Origin: Streptomyces sp. NBC_01276
GTDB lineage: Bacteria > Actinomycetota > Actinomycetes > Streptomycetales > Streptomycetaceae
Length of the DNA: 64,000 bases
Reading direction: 5' to 3'
Assembly: GCF_041435355.1 (NCBI RefSeq)
Contig: NZ_CP108442.1
Coordinates: 7,562,501-7,626,500, forward strand
Position 1 is the first letter of the stretch. Each line of letters begins with the position of its first letter. Below the pieces are notes generated by a model. It was not told where the DNA came from, made no database searches, and saw nothing but the letters and a program-made list of their open reading frames with translations. This document shows positions 53,537-62,488 of the stretch, one piece after another. Position numbers and translations under genes: made by a program.

Positions 53537-54400
53537 CTACCCGGCCGCCCGCCCGCCCCGCGCACCCGCTCCGGGCCGCCGGCCCCAGGCGGTGATCAGC
53601 CCGGGTGACAGGGCGGCGCAGTCGGGGGAGTCCAGGTAGCGGACGGCCGCGTCCACGGCGGCGTCGTCCACGAGCCCGGTCGCGGTCATCGCCGTCCGGG
53701 CCCGGTCCCAGGTGTCGGCCCAGAAACGGCTGATGGGGCTCCCCGGGAGCAGCGGCGGGACGTGGATCTCGGCGGCCACCTCCGTCAGCCCGGCGGCGCG
53801 CAGCAGCTCCGGGTACCGGGGCGTCCAGTCGACGTCGGTGCCGATGGTCGCCCGCAGCCCCTGCCACATGGCGCGCACGGCCCGTGTGTACGGGGTCGCG
53901 GGCGCCGCCGCGGTCGTCAGGTCCACGGCATCGCCGAGCACCAGCACCCCGCCGGGGACCAGCAGACGGGCGAAGCGGGAGATCAGACGCTCCCGCTCGG
54001 GCAGGTGCATCAGGACGAAACGGGCGTGCACCAGGTGGAAGCGCCCGGGATCGAAGGCGGGGTCGCCGATGTCCGCCTCCAGGGTGGCCAGGCCCGGCTG
54101 TGGACGGGAGGCCAGGAAACGGACGTCGCGGTCGACGGCCAGCACGCTCGTCACGCCGGCCCGCGTCAGCAGCCCCCGGGCGACGCTGCCGGTGCCCGCG
54201 CCCAGTTCCAGGCAGCTCCAGCCGGGTCCCGCGCCCAGGGCCGTCAGCCGGGCGAGCGTGATGTCGTCGTAGGCGAGCGCGCCGAGGTCGATGCGCTCGC
54301 CCTCACCGGCCTGCTCCGGCCGGAACACGGCCGTGCCGTAACGGCCCGGCACGTCGTCACCGGGCCGGGGCCCGTCGCCCGCCGACGCCTGTGCGCCCAT
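53537..54400 (-). CDS. Class I SAM-dependent methyltransferase
   Basis: A 287-residue methyltransferase: SAM motif I CLELGAGTGSVARGLLTRAG (about 64), motif II SVLAVDRDVRF, LVHARFVLMHLPERERLISR, LLVPGGVLVLGDAVDL. The C-terminal half is helical. Substrate unknown. ATG at 54400. Confidence 0.88.
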   Translation of the reverse strand: MGAQASAGDGPRPGDDVPGRYGTAVFRPEQAGEGERIDLGALAYDDITLARLTALGAGPGWSCLELGAGTGSVARGLLTRAGVTSVLAVDRDVRFLASRPQPGLATLEADIGDPAFDPGRFHLVHARFVLMHLPERERLISRFARLLVPGGVLVLGDAVDLTTAAAPATPYTRAVRAMWQGLRATIGTDVDWTPRYPELLRAAGLTEVAAEIHVPPLLPGSPISRFWADTWDRARTAMTATGLVDDAAVDAAVRYLDSPDCAALSPGLITAWGRRPGAGARGGRAAG

Positions 54401-54548
54401 GGATCGGTCACCGCCTCCCGCTCACGCCGGCCCGGCCGGCGCGTGGCGCACGGCACCGGGGCCGTGGCTCCAGTATCGGCGGGAGCCGGCGGGGCGGCAC
54501 GGCGGTCACCCGGGCGTCGCGGGTCGGGCAGGATCCGGACGGGACGGC

Positions 54549-55142
54549 CTAGCGCGGCGCCGTGTCATCGGCCGGGAAGGCGGGGCCGTGGCCCGGGACG
54601 ATCACGTCCGCGGCGTCCAGTACCCGCAGCCGGGAACGGAGCAGCACCTCGTGGTCGGGGGCCACCGGGTCCTCGACCGGGCCGTTCGGCCGCCACCACA
54701 GGTCGCCCACGAACGCCACGACCCCCGCCTCCGTGCCCGCCAGCAGCGTGATGTCCTCCGCGCTGTGCCCCGGGGTGCGGATCAGCCGCAGGGACGGGGC
54801 GAGCTCGTATCCCTCGGCGTCGCGGTCGGTCCACTGGTCGTTCCGGTAGATCGCCTTGTGGTCGTGGACGCGGGCCTCGCCGAACAGGCCGACGTTCATG
54901 GTGTTGTCCGGGTGGTGGTGACTGAGCACCACGTCGGTGATGTCGTCGGGGCCGAGTCCCAGCGCGGCGAGCGGGCCGAGGATCCGGTCACGGCCGGCCA
55001 CCATGCCCGGGTCGACGATCACATGGCGGTCCCCGTCCGTGACGTAGGAGACGGTGGCGGCGACGCCGGGGCCCGTGGAAAGGGTGTAGCCGGTGGTCAG
55101 GATCGTGTACGCGGCGCTGCGGCCGAGCGGGGTGTCGTTCAT
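54549..55142 (-). CDS. MBL-fold protein (MBLAC1-like) with variant metal motif
   Basis: A 197-residue compact MBL-fold protein: SYVTDGDRHVIVDPGMVAGR, the motif VVLSHHHPDNTMN, LRLIRTPGHSAEDITLLAG, VVAFVGDLWW and VIVPGHGPAFPAD. The usual HxHxDH reads HHHPDN, with Asn for the last His; I checked this on the DNA (gacaacaccatg). This may alter or abolish one metal site, although some MBLAC1-like proteins may share it. ATG at 55142, divergent from the GlxA-type regulator. Confidence 0.82.
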   Translation of the reverse strand: MNDTPLGRSAAYTILTTGYTLSTGPGVAATVSYVTDGDRHVIVDPGMVAGRDRILGPLAALGLGPDDITDVVLSHHHPDNTMNVGLFGEARVHDHKAIYRNDQWTDRDAEGYELAPSLRLIRTPGHSAEDITLLAGTEAGVVAFVGDLWWRPNGPVEDPVAPDHEVLLRSRLRVLDAADVIVPGHGPAFPADDTAPR

Positions 55143-55178
55143 GTGCCCCAGTCTTCGCGAGCCGCCGCACCGCGACGA

Positions 55179-55225
55179 GTGGCCGTACTGCCACCCATCG
55201 CAGGAAACGTGCCAACAAGTGGCAC
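55179..55225. promoter_or_regulatory. Pair of GTGGC-type inverted repeats upstream of the GlxA-type regulator
   Basis: GTGGC-N6-GCCAC at 55179-55194 and GTGCCA-N5-TGGCAC at 55209-55225, two related dyads 30 bases (three helical turns) apart in the 92-base divergent spacer. They are likely sites for the AraC-type regulator at 55235. Confidence 0.65.
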
Positions 55226-55234
55226 ACTCTCCCC

Positions 55235-56191
55235 ATGCCGCCCTTCGCGACCGTCGCCGCCTACGCCCCGCCCGGAGTGGGAATGCTCGGGGCCGCGATC
55301 GTCTCCGAGGTGTTCGACCTGCGCGGCCAGGGCCTGCCCCCCTTCGACTTCGCCCTGTGCACCGAACGCCCCGGCACGGTCCGCACCGACGTCGGCCTGC
55401 CCCTGCTCGTCGAACACGACCTGGAGCGGCTGGCCTCGGCGGACCTGGTGATCGCCCTGCCCTGGGCGGACTTCCGCACCCCGCCCGGTCCGGCCGTGCT
55501 CGACGCGCTGGCCCGCGCCCACGCGCGCGGGGCCCTGGTCGCGGCCCACTGCGTCGGCACCTTCGCGCTCGCCGCGGCAGGGCTCCTCGACGGGCTGCGC
55601 GCCACCACGCACTGGCGCTTCGCCGGCCTGCTGGCCGGGCGCCACCCCGCGATCAGCGTGGAGGCGGACGCGCTCTACGTCGACGAGGGCCGAATCGTCA
55701 CCGGTGCCGGCGCCGCCGCGGGCTTCGACCTGTGCCTCCACCTCCTGCGGCGCGAGCACGGTGCGGCGACCGCCAACGCCATCGCCCGCGACCTGGTCCT
55801 GCCGTCCCACCGCGACGGCGGGCAGGCCCAGTACCTCGCCACCCCCGTACCCGAGGACTGCCAGGACGAACGCCTCGCCGACGTGCTCGCCTGGGCCCGT
55901 ACGCACCTCCACGAGCCCCTGCCCGTCGGCGAACTGGCCCGCCGCGCCCTGATGAGCCGGCGCTCCTTCGCCCGCCGCTTCACCGCCGCCACCGGAACCA
56001 CCCCGCACGCCTGGCTCCTCGGCCTGCGGCTCAGCCGCGCCGAGGAACTCCTGGAGACGACTGACCTGCCGGTCGAGGAGGTCGCCCGCCAGGTCGGCTA
56101 CGGCAGCGCGGCCGTGCTCCGCGCCCAGTTCGTGCGCCGCCGCGGAGTACCGCCCCGCACCTACCGCCGCTCGTTCACGCGCACCCCGTAG
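55235..56191 (+). CDS. GlxA family regulator (DJ-1/PfpI domain plus AraC HTH)
   Basis: A 318-residue GlxA-type regulator: an N-terminal DJ-1/PfpI amidotransferase-like domain (about 1-185) with the Cys elbow AAHCVGTFALAAAGLLDG and THWRFAGLLAGRH, and a C-terminal AraC double HTH (LPVGELARRALMSRRSFARR, TTPHAWLLGLRLSRAEELLE, VEEVARQVGYGSAAVLRAQF, GVPPRTYRRSF). Its 3' end overlaps that of the convergent FAD gene by 31 bases. The best-placed target is the divergent MBL gene. Confidence 0.93.
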   Translation: MPPFATVAAYAPPGVGMLGAAIVSEVFDLRGQGLPPFDFALCTERPGTVRTDVGLPLLVEHDLERLASADLVIALPWADFRTPPGPAVLDALARAHARGALVAAHCVGTFALAAAGLLDGLRATTHWRFAGLLAGRHPAISVEADALYVDEGRIVTGAGAAAGFDLCLHLLRREHGAATANAIARDLVLPSHRDGGQAQYLATPVPEDCQDERLADVLAWARTHLHEPLPVGELARRALMSRRSFARRFTAATGTTPHAWLLGLRLSRAEELLETTDLPVEEVARQVGYGSAAVLRAQFVRRRGVPPRTYRRSFTRTP

Positions 56192-57375
56192 TCGGGCAGG
56201 TCGATGTTCTCGGCGGCCTTGCGGGCGATCTTCGCGGCCATGTCCTTTCCCGGCAGGTAGGGCATGAGGCGGTAGTAGCGGTTGAGGAACGCCGCGAGGA
56301 AGCGGCTGCCCGGGACCATCAGTTTCGCCACCCCGTCGCCCATCTTCTGGCAGCCCTCCGCGTACGCGCGCATCCGCTCCTCGTAACGGGCGAAGGCGAC
56401 GTGGTGGTCGCCCGCCGCGGCGGCCAGTTCCCCCGCCAGGACGTACGCGCCTACGAGCGCCAGGCCCGAGCCCATCCCCGACAGCGAGGAGGGGCAGTAC
56501 GCGGCGTCGCCGACCAGGCAGACCCGGTCCCGCGACCAGGTGTCCATCCGCACCTGAGCGACGGAGTCGAAGTAGAAGTCCGGCGCGCGCCGCATGTCCC
56601 GCAGCAGCCGCTCGCATTCCCAGCCGTTGCCGGAGAACTGCTCGGCCAGCACGTCCTGTTGGCGTGCCGCGTCCCGGCGGTCGAGGTCCAGCTCGGGTGA
56701 GGCGAAGTAGAAGACGGCCTTGGCCTCGGTGTTGTCGCGGGCGCTGTACATCGCCGCCAGCCGGCCCACGGTGCGGTAGGCGTGGCCCGTGCGGTCGAGG
56801 CCGAGGTGGTTGTCGGTGGTGAAGATCGCGCAGTGGACGCCGAGGTGGCGCACGAACCGGTCGTGCGGCCCGAACGCCAGCCTCCGGGTCGTCGAGCGCA
56901 TTCCGTCGGCCCCGATCACCAGGTCGAACCTGCGGGGCGCGCCGTGTTCGAAGGTGACGTCCACGCCGTCCGCGTCCTGGGTCAGGGAGGTGATCGAGTC
57001 CCCGAAGACGTACTCGGTGTGGTCCTCCGTGGCGTCGTGGAGGACCCGGGCGAGGTCACCGCGGAGCACCTCAAGGTCCCCCGCGAACAGGTCGGCGGGG
57101 AGGGTGGCGCGGGTCCGGCCGTCGGTGTCCACGTAGCTCATCGAGCCCGTGTGGGTGCGGACGGCGTCGAGTTCCCCGAGGAGGCCCATCCGGTCGAGGA
57201 CGGACAGGTGGGCCCGGCCGCGGAAGTCGACGGCGTAGCCGCCCTCCCGCAGGGCGGGGGCGCGCTCGACGATGGTCGGGCGGAAACCGTGCCGGTGGAG
57301 CCAGTAGGCGAGGGCGGGGCCCGCGACGGAGGCGCCGGAGATCAGGACCGTGGTGTTCTTCTGCGTGTTCGTCAT
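56161..57375 (-). CDS. FAD-dependent monooxygenase (TetX/PHBH-like)
   Basis: A 404-residue flavoprotein monooxygenase: FAD dinucleotide motif TVLISGASVAGPALAYWLHR, ERAPALREGGYAVDFRGRAH, LRGDLARVLHD, the DG motif DLVIGADGMRSTTRRLAFG, and the GD motif RVCLVGDAAYCPSSLSGMGS with LALVGAYVLAGELA. It hydroxylates aromatic or polyketide substrates with NAD(P)H and O2; TetX-like drug inactivation is also possible. ATG at 57375. The 3' end overlaps the glxA-type gene. It follows the large regulator gene by 35 bases on the same strand, so the two are probably one transcript. Confidence 0.92.
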   Translation of the reverse strand: MTNTQKNTTVLISGASVAGPALAYWLHRHGFRPTIVERAPALREGGYAVDFRGRAHLSVLDRMGLLGELDAVRTHTGSMSYVDTDGRTRATLPADLFAGDLEVLRGDLARVLHDATEDHTEYVFGDSITSLTQDADGVDVTFEHGAPRRFDLVIGADGMRSTTRRLAFGPHDRFVRHLGVHCAIFTTDNHLGLDRTGHAYRTVGRLAAMYSARDNTEAKAVFYFASPELDLDRRDAARQQDVLAEQFSGNGWECERLLRDMRRAPDFYFDSVAQVRMDTWSRDRVCLVGDAAYCPSSLSGMGSGLALVGAYVLAGELAAAAGDHHVAFARYEERMRAYAEGCQKMGDGVAKLMVPGSRFLAAFLNRYYRLMPYLPGKDMAAKIARKAAENIDLPDYGVRVNERR

Positions 57376-57410
57376 GCGGGTCAGCCTGTACGGGGCGGCT
57401 CACCGGGCGC

Positions 57411-60299
57411 TCACATCCGGCTGACCGCCTCGGTGAGCGGCTCCGGCAGGCCCAGGATGCGCAGCGCCTCCCGGGTGTCCCGGCCGGTGAGCGTCCGGGC
57501 GTAATCGGCGGCCTCCCGGGCGCGGTCCCGGGCCGTCACCCCGTCGCCGCGCAGCCCGGCGACGAGGGAGAGGCCGGCGAGGATGCGGACCCGGTTGCCC
57601 GCGCTCTTGACCCAGTGCGGGTCGGCGCGTTCCAGGGCCTCGGCGTACAGGCGCTCCGCCCCGCCCGGATCGGCCGCCAGGAGGGCCATGTCGCCGAGTC
57701 CGCGCAGGGCGGCGGCCAGGCCCGCCGGGCTGCCGGCGCTCCGGGCCAGGGCGGCGGCCTGCGCGTAGTCGGCGCCGGCGGCCGCCGGATCCGCGTCGAC
57801 GGCGTGGTCGCCCCGGTTGACCAGCAGGTCGGCGCTGTCCTCCAGGGCCCCGAGCTCCTGGGTCAGCGCGAGCGCCTCGTCGGTGAGGGCGACGGCCCGC
57901 GCACGGTCCCCCTGCGCGCCCGCGAGGCCCGCGAGCACGTCCAGCGCCAGCGCCCGGCCCCACCGGTCACCCACCGCCCGGAAACCGTCCGCGGCCTCCG
58001 CGAAGGCCGCTTCCGCTCCCGCGCCGTCCCCTTCGCCGAGGGGCCCGAACCCCGCCACGTAGCGGGCGGCCGCCCGTACCCACGGGTCGCCGCAGTCGTG
58101 TTGGGCCGAGACGAGGGCGAAGGCCTCGCCGGGGTCGCTCTCGGTCGCGTTGCGCATCATCCACGACAGCAGCACCACCGGGTAGCGGCCCGTCCGGCCG
58201 CCCGGCCAGGCGGCGGCGAGTTCCCGCCCGGCCCGCGCGCGGTGGCGCCGCCACACGGCCGCGCCGCCGTCCCCGGCCGCGGCCAGCAGCACGCAGACCG
58301 CGTACTCCTCGCCGGAGCCCTCCGGCACCTGCGTGCCGACGCCCTCCAGCAACGCGGCGGCCTGCGGGGAGACGGAGGCCCAGACGCCGCGGATCCACAG
58401 GTAGGAGGAAGCCGAGGCGAGGAGTTCCAGGCCCGTCTCCCACCGGCCCGCCTCGATGGTCCAGGCCAGCGCCGCGATCAGGTTCCCGTGCTCGGCCGAC
58501 AGCGCCACGAGCCGGCGCAGCTGATCGCCGCCCCTGGTGTCCGGATCGGCCGCCCGCACCAGGTCCAGGAGGAGCCGGGCGTGGACCCGCCGTACGTCCT
58601 CGTCCTCGGCCGCCGCCTCCAACTGCTCGGCGCCGTACGCGCGGATCGTCTCCAGCATCCGGTAGCGGCCGCCCGAGACCTCCAGGAGCGACTTGTCGAT
58701 CAGGGACTCCAGCGTGTCGCCGTCCGCTCCGCACACCCGCCGCGCCGCGTCGGGCGCCGCGCCGCCGGCGAAGACGGTGAACCGCCGCGCGGCACGCTGC
58801 TCGGACTCGGAGAGCAGCTCCCAGCTCCAGGCGACCAGCGCCCGCAGGGTCCGGTGGCGTTCCTCGGCGCTGCGGTTGCCGCGGGCCGCGCCGATCCCGA
58901 GCCGGTCGTCCAGCCGGCCCGCCAGGTCCTCCGGCTCCAGCGTGCGCAGCCGTGCCGCCGCGAGCTCGATGGCCAGCGGCAGGTTGTCCAGGGCCGCGCA
59001 GATCCGGCCGACCGTCTCCGGGGCGGGAGCCGGCCCCCGCCGCACCGCCGCGGCCCGCTCGGTGAACAGCCGGGCGGCCGCCGTGTCGTCCAGCGGCCGC
59101 ACCGGCCAGAGGCTCTCCCCGATGACGGCGAGCGGCTCGCGGCTGGTGGCGAGCACGCGCAGCCGCGGACAGGCCGCCAGCAGGCGGGACGCCAGCAGGG
59201 CGGCCCCGTCGACGAGGTGCTCGCAGTTGTCCAGCACGAGCAGCAGCGCCCGGTCGGACAGGGCCATGACCAGGCGCTCCACGGGCGTCTGCCCGGTGGG
59301 CCCCAGCTGCAGCCCGCTCTCCCGCAGGCCGAGTGCCCCCAGCACCGCTTGCGCCGGATCGGCTCCCTCGCGCACCTGGGCGAGCTCGACGAAGCACACC
59401 TCGTCGCCGCTGTCCGCCGCGACCTCCACCGACAGCCGGGTCTTGCCGACCCCGCCGGGGCCGACGAGGGTGACCAGCCGGGCCGCCCGCAGGAGGGAGG
59501 ACACTTCCTCGACCTCCGTGGCGCGGCCGACGAAGGAGGTCAGCTGGGCCGGGGGAGCGGTGGGGCCCGACGAGGGGCTCGCGCTCAGCAACTCCCGGTG
59601 GAGTGCGGTCAGATCGGCCGACGGGTCCGAGCCGAGCTCGTCCGCCAGGTGCCGGCGGGTCTCCTCGAACACGACCAGTGCCTCGCCCTGCCCGCCCTCG
59701 GCGGCCAGGGCCCGGATCAGCAGCCCCGCCAGCCGTTCCCGCAGCGGATGACGGCCCACCAGCTCGCGCAGTTCGGCCGCGACCGCCCGGTGTCCGCCGA
59801 GCCGCAGCTCGGCCTCGATGCGGTCCTCCAGGGCGGCGAGCCGCCCCTCCTCCAGCCGCGCGGCGGCGGCCCCGGCCGTCCGGCTCTCGGCGAGGTCGGC
59901 CAGGGCCGGCCCCCGCCACAGGTCGAGCGCCTCGCGCAGGAGCGGGACCGCCCGCGCGGCGTCGCCGGCGTCGAGCGCCTCCCGCCCCTCGCGGGCCAGC
60001 CGCTCGAACCGGCAGGCGTCCACATCTTCCTGACGTATCGTCACCCGGTAGCCCGCACCGGTGCGTTCGATCGCCGCCGGGCCCAGGACCGCGCGCAGCC
60101 GGGACACCTGGGAGTGCAGCGCGTGCGTCGACGTCGCCCCGTGCGGGGCCGTCTCCTCGGCCAGCAGGTCGGCCGAGACGACCTCCCCGGGCCGCACGAG
60201 CAGCAAGGTCAGCAGCGCCCGCCGGGCCGGCCCTCCCAGGGCGACCTCCGTGCCGTCGTCGTGCCGTGCCAGAGTCTCGCCCAGGATGGAGAAGCGCAT
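57411..60299 (-). CDS. SARP/AfsR-like regulator (OmpR-type HTH, BTAD, NB-ARC, TPR)
   Basis: A 962-residue regulator. Domains: winged HTH (1-90, MRFSILGETLARHDDGTEVA to GAGYRV), bacterial transcriptional activation domain (about 95-240, CRFERLAREGREALDAGDAA and FEETRRHLADELGSDPSADL), NB-ARC ATPase (about 255-520) with Walker A VGPGGVGKTR (about 280) and Walker B-like LLLVLDNCEHLV, then a helical TPR-like region to the end (ALALTQELGALEDSADLLVN). Such proteins activate secondary-metabolite or nearby catabolic genes. It is co-directed with the FAD monooxygenase; the SDR gene lies 25 bases upstream on the same strand. ATG at 60299. Confidence 0.93.
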   Translation of the reverse strand: MRFSILGETLARHDDGTEVALGGPARRALLTLLLVRPGEVVSADLLAEETAPHGATSTHALHSQVSRLRAVLGPAAIERTGAGYRVTIRQEDVDACRFERLAREGREALDAGDAARAVPLLREALDLWRGPALADLAESRTAGAAAARLEEGRLAALEDRIEAELRLGGHRAVAAELRELVGRHPLRERLAGLLIRALAAEGGQGEALVVFEETRRHLADELGSDPSADLTALHRELLSASPSSGPTAPPAQLTSFVGRATEVEEVSSLLRAARLVTLVGPGGVGKTRLSVEVAADSGDEVCFVELAQVREGADPAQAVLGALGLRESGLQLGPTGQTPVERLVMALSDRALLLVLDNCEHLVDGAALLASRLLAACPRLRVLATSREPLAVIGESLWPVRPLDDTAAARLFTERAAAVRRGPAPAPETVGRICAALDNLPLAIELAAARLRTLEPEDLAGRLDDRLGIGAARGNRSAEERHRTLRALVAWSWELLSESEQRAARRFTVFAGGAAPDAARRVCGADGDTLESLIDKSLLEVSGGRYRMLETIRAYGAEQLEAAAEDEDVRRVHARLLLDLVRAADPDTRGGDQLRRLVALSAEHGNLIAALAWTIEAGRWETGLELLASASSYLWIRGVWASVSPQAAALLEGVGTQVPEGSGEEYAVCVLLAAAGDGGAAVWRRHRARAGRELAAAWPGGRTGRYPVVLLSWMMRNATESDPGEAFALVSAQHDCGDPWVRAAARYVAGFGPLGEGDGAGAEAAFAEAADGFRAVGDRWGRALALDVLAGLAGAQGDRARAVALTDEALALTQELGALEDSADLLVNRGDHAVDADPAAAGADYAQAAALARSAGSPAGLAAALRGLGDMALLAADPGGAERLYAEALERADPHWVKSAGNRVRILAGLSLVAGLRGDGVTARDRAREAADYARTLTGRDTREALRILGLPEPLTEAVSRM

Positions 60300-60324
60300 G
60301 CGGGCGATTATCCACGAGCGGAGA

Positions 60325-61089
60325 TCACCCCAGGGGGCCGAGGTAGGTTCCGCCGGAGACGTCGACGGTCTGCCCGGTCACCCACCGCCCGTGCGGACCC
60401 GCCAGGAAACCGACGACGTCGGCCACGTCCTCGGGCTCACCGAGCCGTCCCAGCGCGGTGATCGACTCCAGCGCAGCCACCACCTCGGGAATGGCGGTGT
60501 ATCCGGCGGTCATGTCGGTGCGCACCGCACCCGGCGCGACCGTGTTCACCGTGATCCCGCGCCGGCCCAGTTCGTTGGCCAGCGAGGGCGCCAGGGCCTC
60601 GATCGCCGCCTTGGTGACGGTGTAGCCGATCTGCGTGGTCACCGCGAACCGGCTGGCCGTCGAACCCATGTTGATGATGCGTCCGCCGCCGTTGAGCAGC
60701 GCCAGCGCCCGCTGGATCACGAAGAACGGCGTGACCACGTTGACGGTGAGCAGGTTCGCGAACTCCTCCGGGCCGAGCGTGTCGACCGAACTGCCCGAAC
60801 CCACACCCGCGTTGTTGACCAGGATGTCCAGCCCGCGGCCGGCCAGCCCCTCGGTCAGCCCGTCGAACAGCCGCTCCACGGCGTCCGCTTCACCGAACCG
60901 CGCCCGTACCGCGAACCCCTGCCCGCCCGCTTCCTCGATCAGGGCCAGGGTCTCCCGGGCGGCGGACTCGTTGCCGCCGTAGTGGACGGCGACCAGGGCG
61001 CCCTCGGCGGCCAGCCGCAGCGCGATCGCCCGTCCGATGCCCCGGGATCCGCCCGTCACCAGTGCCGTCTTGCCGTTCAGCGTGCCCAT
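60325..61089 (-). CDS. SDR oxidoreductase (3-oxoacyl-reductase-like)
   Basis: A 254-residue classical SDR: ALVTGGSRGIGRAIALRLAA, VAVHYGGNESAARETLALIE, DILVNNAGVGSGSSVDTLGP, IINMGSTASRFAVTTQIGYT with VTKAAIEALA (Ser, Tyr, Lys), NTVAPGAVRTDMTAGY and GQTVDVSGGTYLGP. It prefers NADPH by the lack of an acidic residue after strand 2. It is first of a three-gene run with the SARP-like regulator and the FAD monooxygenase. ATG at 61089. Confidence 0.93.
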   Translation of the reverse strand: MGTLNGKTALVTGGSRGIGRAIALRLAAEGALVAVHYGGNESAARETLALIEEAGGQGFAVRARFGEADAVERLFDGLTEGLAGRGLDILVNNAGVGSGSSVDTLGPEEFANLLTVNVVTPFFVIQRALALLNGGGRIINMGSTASRFAVTTQIGYTVTKAAIEALAPSLANELGRRGITVNTVAPGAVRTDMTAGYTAIPEVVAALESITALGRLGEPEDVADVVGFLAGPHGRWVTGQTVDVSGGTYLGPLG

Positions 61090-61378
61090 CGTCCGCTCCC
61101 TCGTCCAGTGGCCGGCTCTCGGTCGATCCGGCGACGAGGACCACAGTGGCGACCCGGGCTCACCGCCGGCTCACCGTCCGCTCACCGTGCCCCGGGCGAC
61201 GGGCCGTGATCGGGGGAGCGGTGCGCACACCGCTCCGCCGGCCGGGGGAACGCCCACATCCGGCCGACCCGGCCGACCGGGTCGGAGCGCCGCGCGTTTT
61301 GGCTCGGAACGAGCGGCCGACGCGCCCCGACGACGGCAGACTGGGCAGGTCAGCAGCCCCGTACGAGGAGGACCGCCC

Positions 61379-62326
61379 GTGCCCGTCCCGATCATCATCG
61401 ACTGCGACCCCGGGCACGACGACGCCCTCGCGATCATGCTGGCCGCCGCCGACCCCGCGGTCGACCTGCTCGCCATCACCACGGTCGCCGGCAACCAGAC
61501 GTTGGAAAAGACCACCCTCAACGCCCGCCGCGTCTGCACCATCGCCGGGATCACCGACGTGCCCATCGCCGCCGGGTGCGCACGGCCGTTGCTCCAGCCG
61601 CTCGCCGTCGCCGAGGACGTGCACGGCGCGTCGGGGCTGGACGGCCCGCGGTTCCCCGAGCCCACCGTCGACGTGGTGCCCGAGCACGCGGTCGACCTCA
61701 TCCACCGCATCCTCCTGGAACACCCCGAACCGGTCACCCTGGTGCCGACGGCCCCACTGACCAACATCGCCCTGCTGCTGACGCGCCACCCCGACAGCGC
61801 CGCGCGGATCCGCGAGATCGTGCTCATGGGCGGGTCCACCGAACGGGGCAACCGCACCCCGGCGGCCGAGTTCAACATCATGACCGATCCGGAAGCCGCC
61901 GACATCGTCTTCCGCAGCGGGGTCCCCCTGACCATGTGCGGGCTCAACGTCACCCACCAGGCCCTCGCCACGCCCGAGATCCGGGCCCGCTTCGACGGCC
62001 TGGGCACCGAACTCGGCCGGGTCTGCTCGGAGCTGCTGGCCTTCTTCGCCTCGACGTACAGTCGCCTGTTCGGCATGCCCCACCCCCCGCTCCACGACCC
62101 CGTCGCCGTGGCCCGGGTCATCGATCCGGCGATCGTCGGCGTCAAGGACGCGAACGTCACGGTCGAACTGCACGGCCGCTACACGCGCGGGGCCACGGTC
62201 GTGGACCTCCACCGCTACCTGGACCGCCCCGTCAACGCGCGCGTCGCCGTGCACCTGGACGCCGAACGGTTCTGGGACCGCATGGTCACGGCCGTCGAGG
62301 TCCTCGGCTCCCGCCGCACGACGTAG
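61379..62326 (+). CDS. Inosine-uridine preferring nucleoside hydrolase
   Basis: A 315-residue nucleoside N-ribohydrolase: the calcium-binding DxDxxxDD motif IIIDCDPGHDDALAIMLAAA, ITTVAGNQTLEKTTLNARRV, VPTAPLTNIALLLTRHP, MGGSTERGNRTPAAEFNIMT, DPEAADIVFRSG and HPPLHDPVAVARVIDP (C-terminal Asp ligand). It releases bases from ribonucleosides for salvage. GTG at 61379 with GAGGAGG upstream. Confidence 0.95.
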   Translation: MPVPIIIDCDPGHDDALAIMLAAADPAVDLLAITTVAGNQTLEKTTLNARRVCTIAGITDVPIAAGCARPLLQPLAVAEDVHGASGLDGPRFPEPTVDVVPEHAVDLIHRILLEHPEPVTLVPTAPLTNIALLLTRHPDSAARIREIVLMGGSTERGNRTPAAEFNIMTDPEAADIVFRSGVPLTMCGLNVTHQALATPEIRARFDGLGTELGRVCSELLAFFASTYSRLFGMPHPPLHDPVAVARVIDPAIVGVKDANVTVELHGRYTRGATVVDLHRYLDRPVNARVAVHLDAERFWDRMVTAVEVLGSRRTT

Positions 62327-62417
62327 CGCCGGGACACGGCCGCGCCCCGCACGGGGCGGCGGGGTACGGCCGGACGGCCGCGCCGGGATCGGACCTGAGG
62401 GCTTTCGCGCGGACCCC

Positions 62418-62448
62418 TTGACCTGAAGCCCGGTCGAGGTTTTAGGCT
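62418..62448 (+). promoter_or_regulatory. 19-bp-spaced promoter with dyad, MerR/SoxR style
   Basis: TTGACC (62418-62423), a 19-base spacer, TAGGCT (62443-62448). Part of the spacer is the imperfect dyad ACCTGAAG/GTCGAGGT. Over-long spacers with a central dyad are the mark of MerR-family activation. The start site would be about 62455. Confidence 0.5.
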
Positions 62449-62488
62449 CGACGCATTGATCATCATCTGGCGGCAGGGGGACGACACG

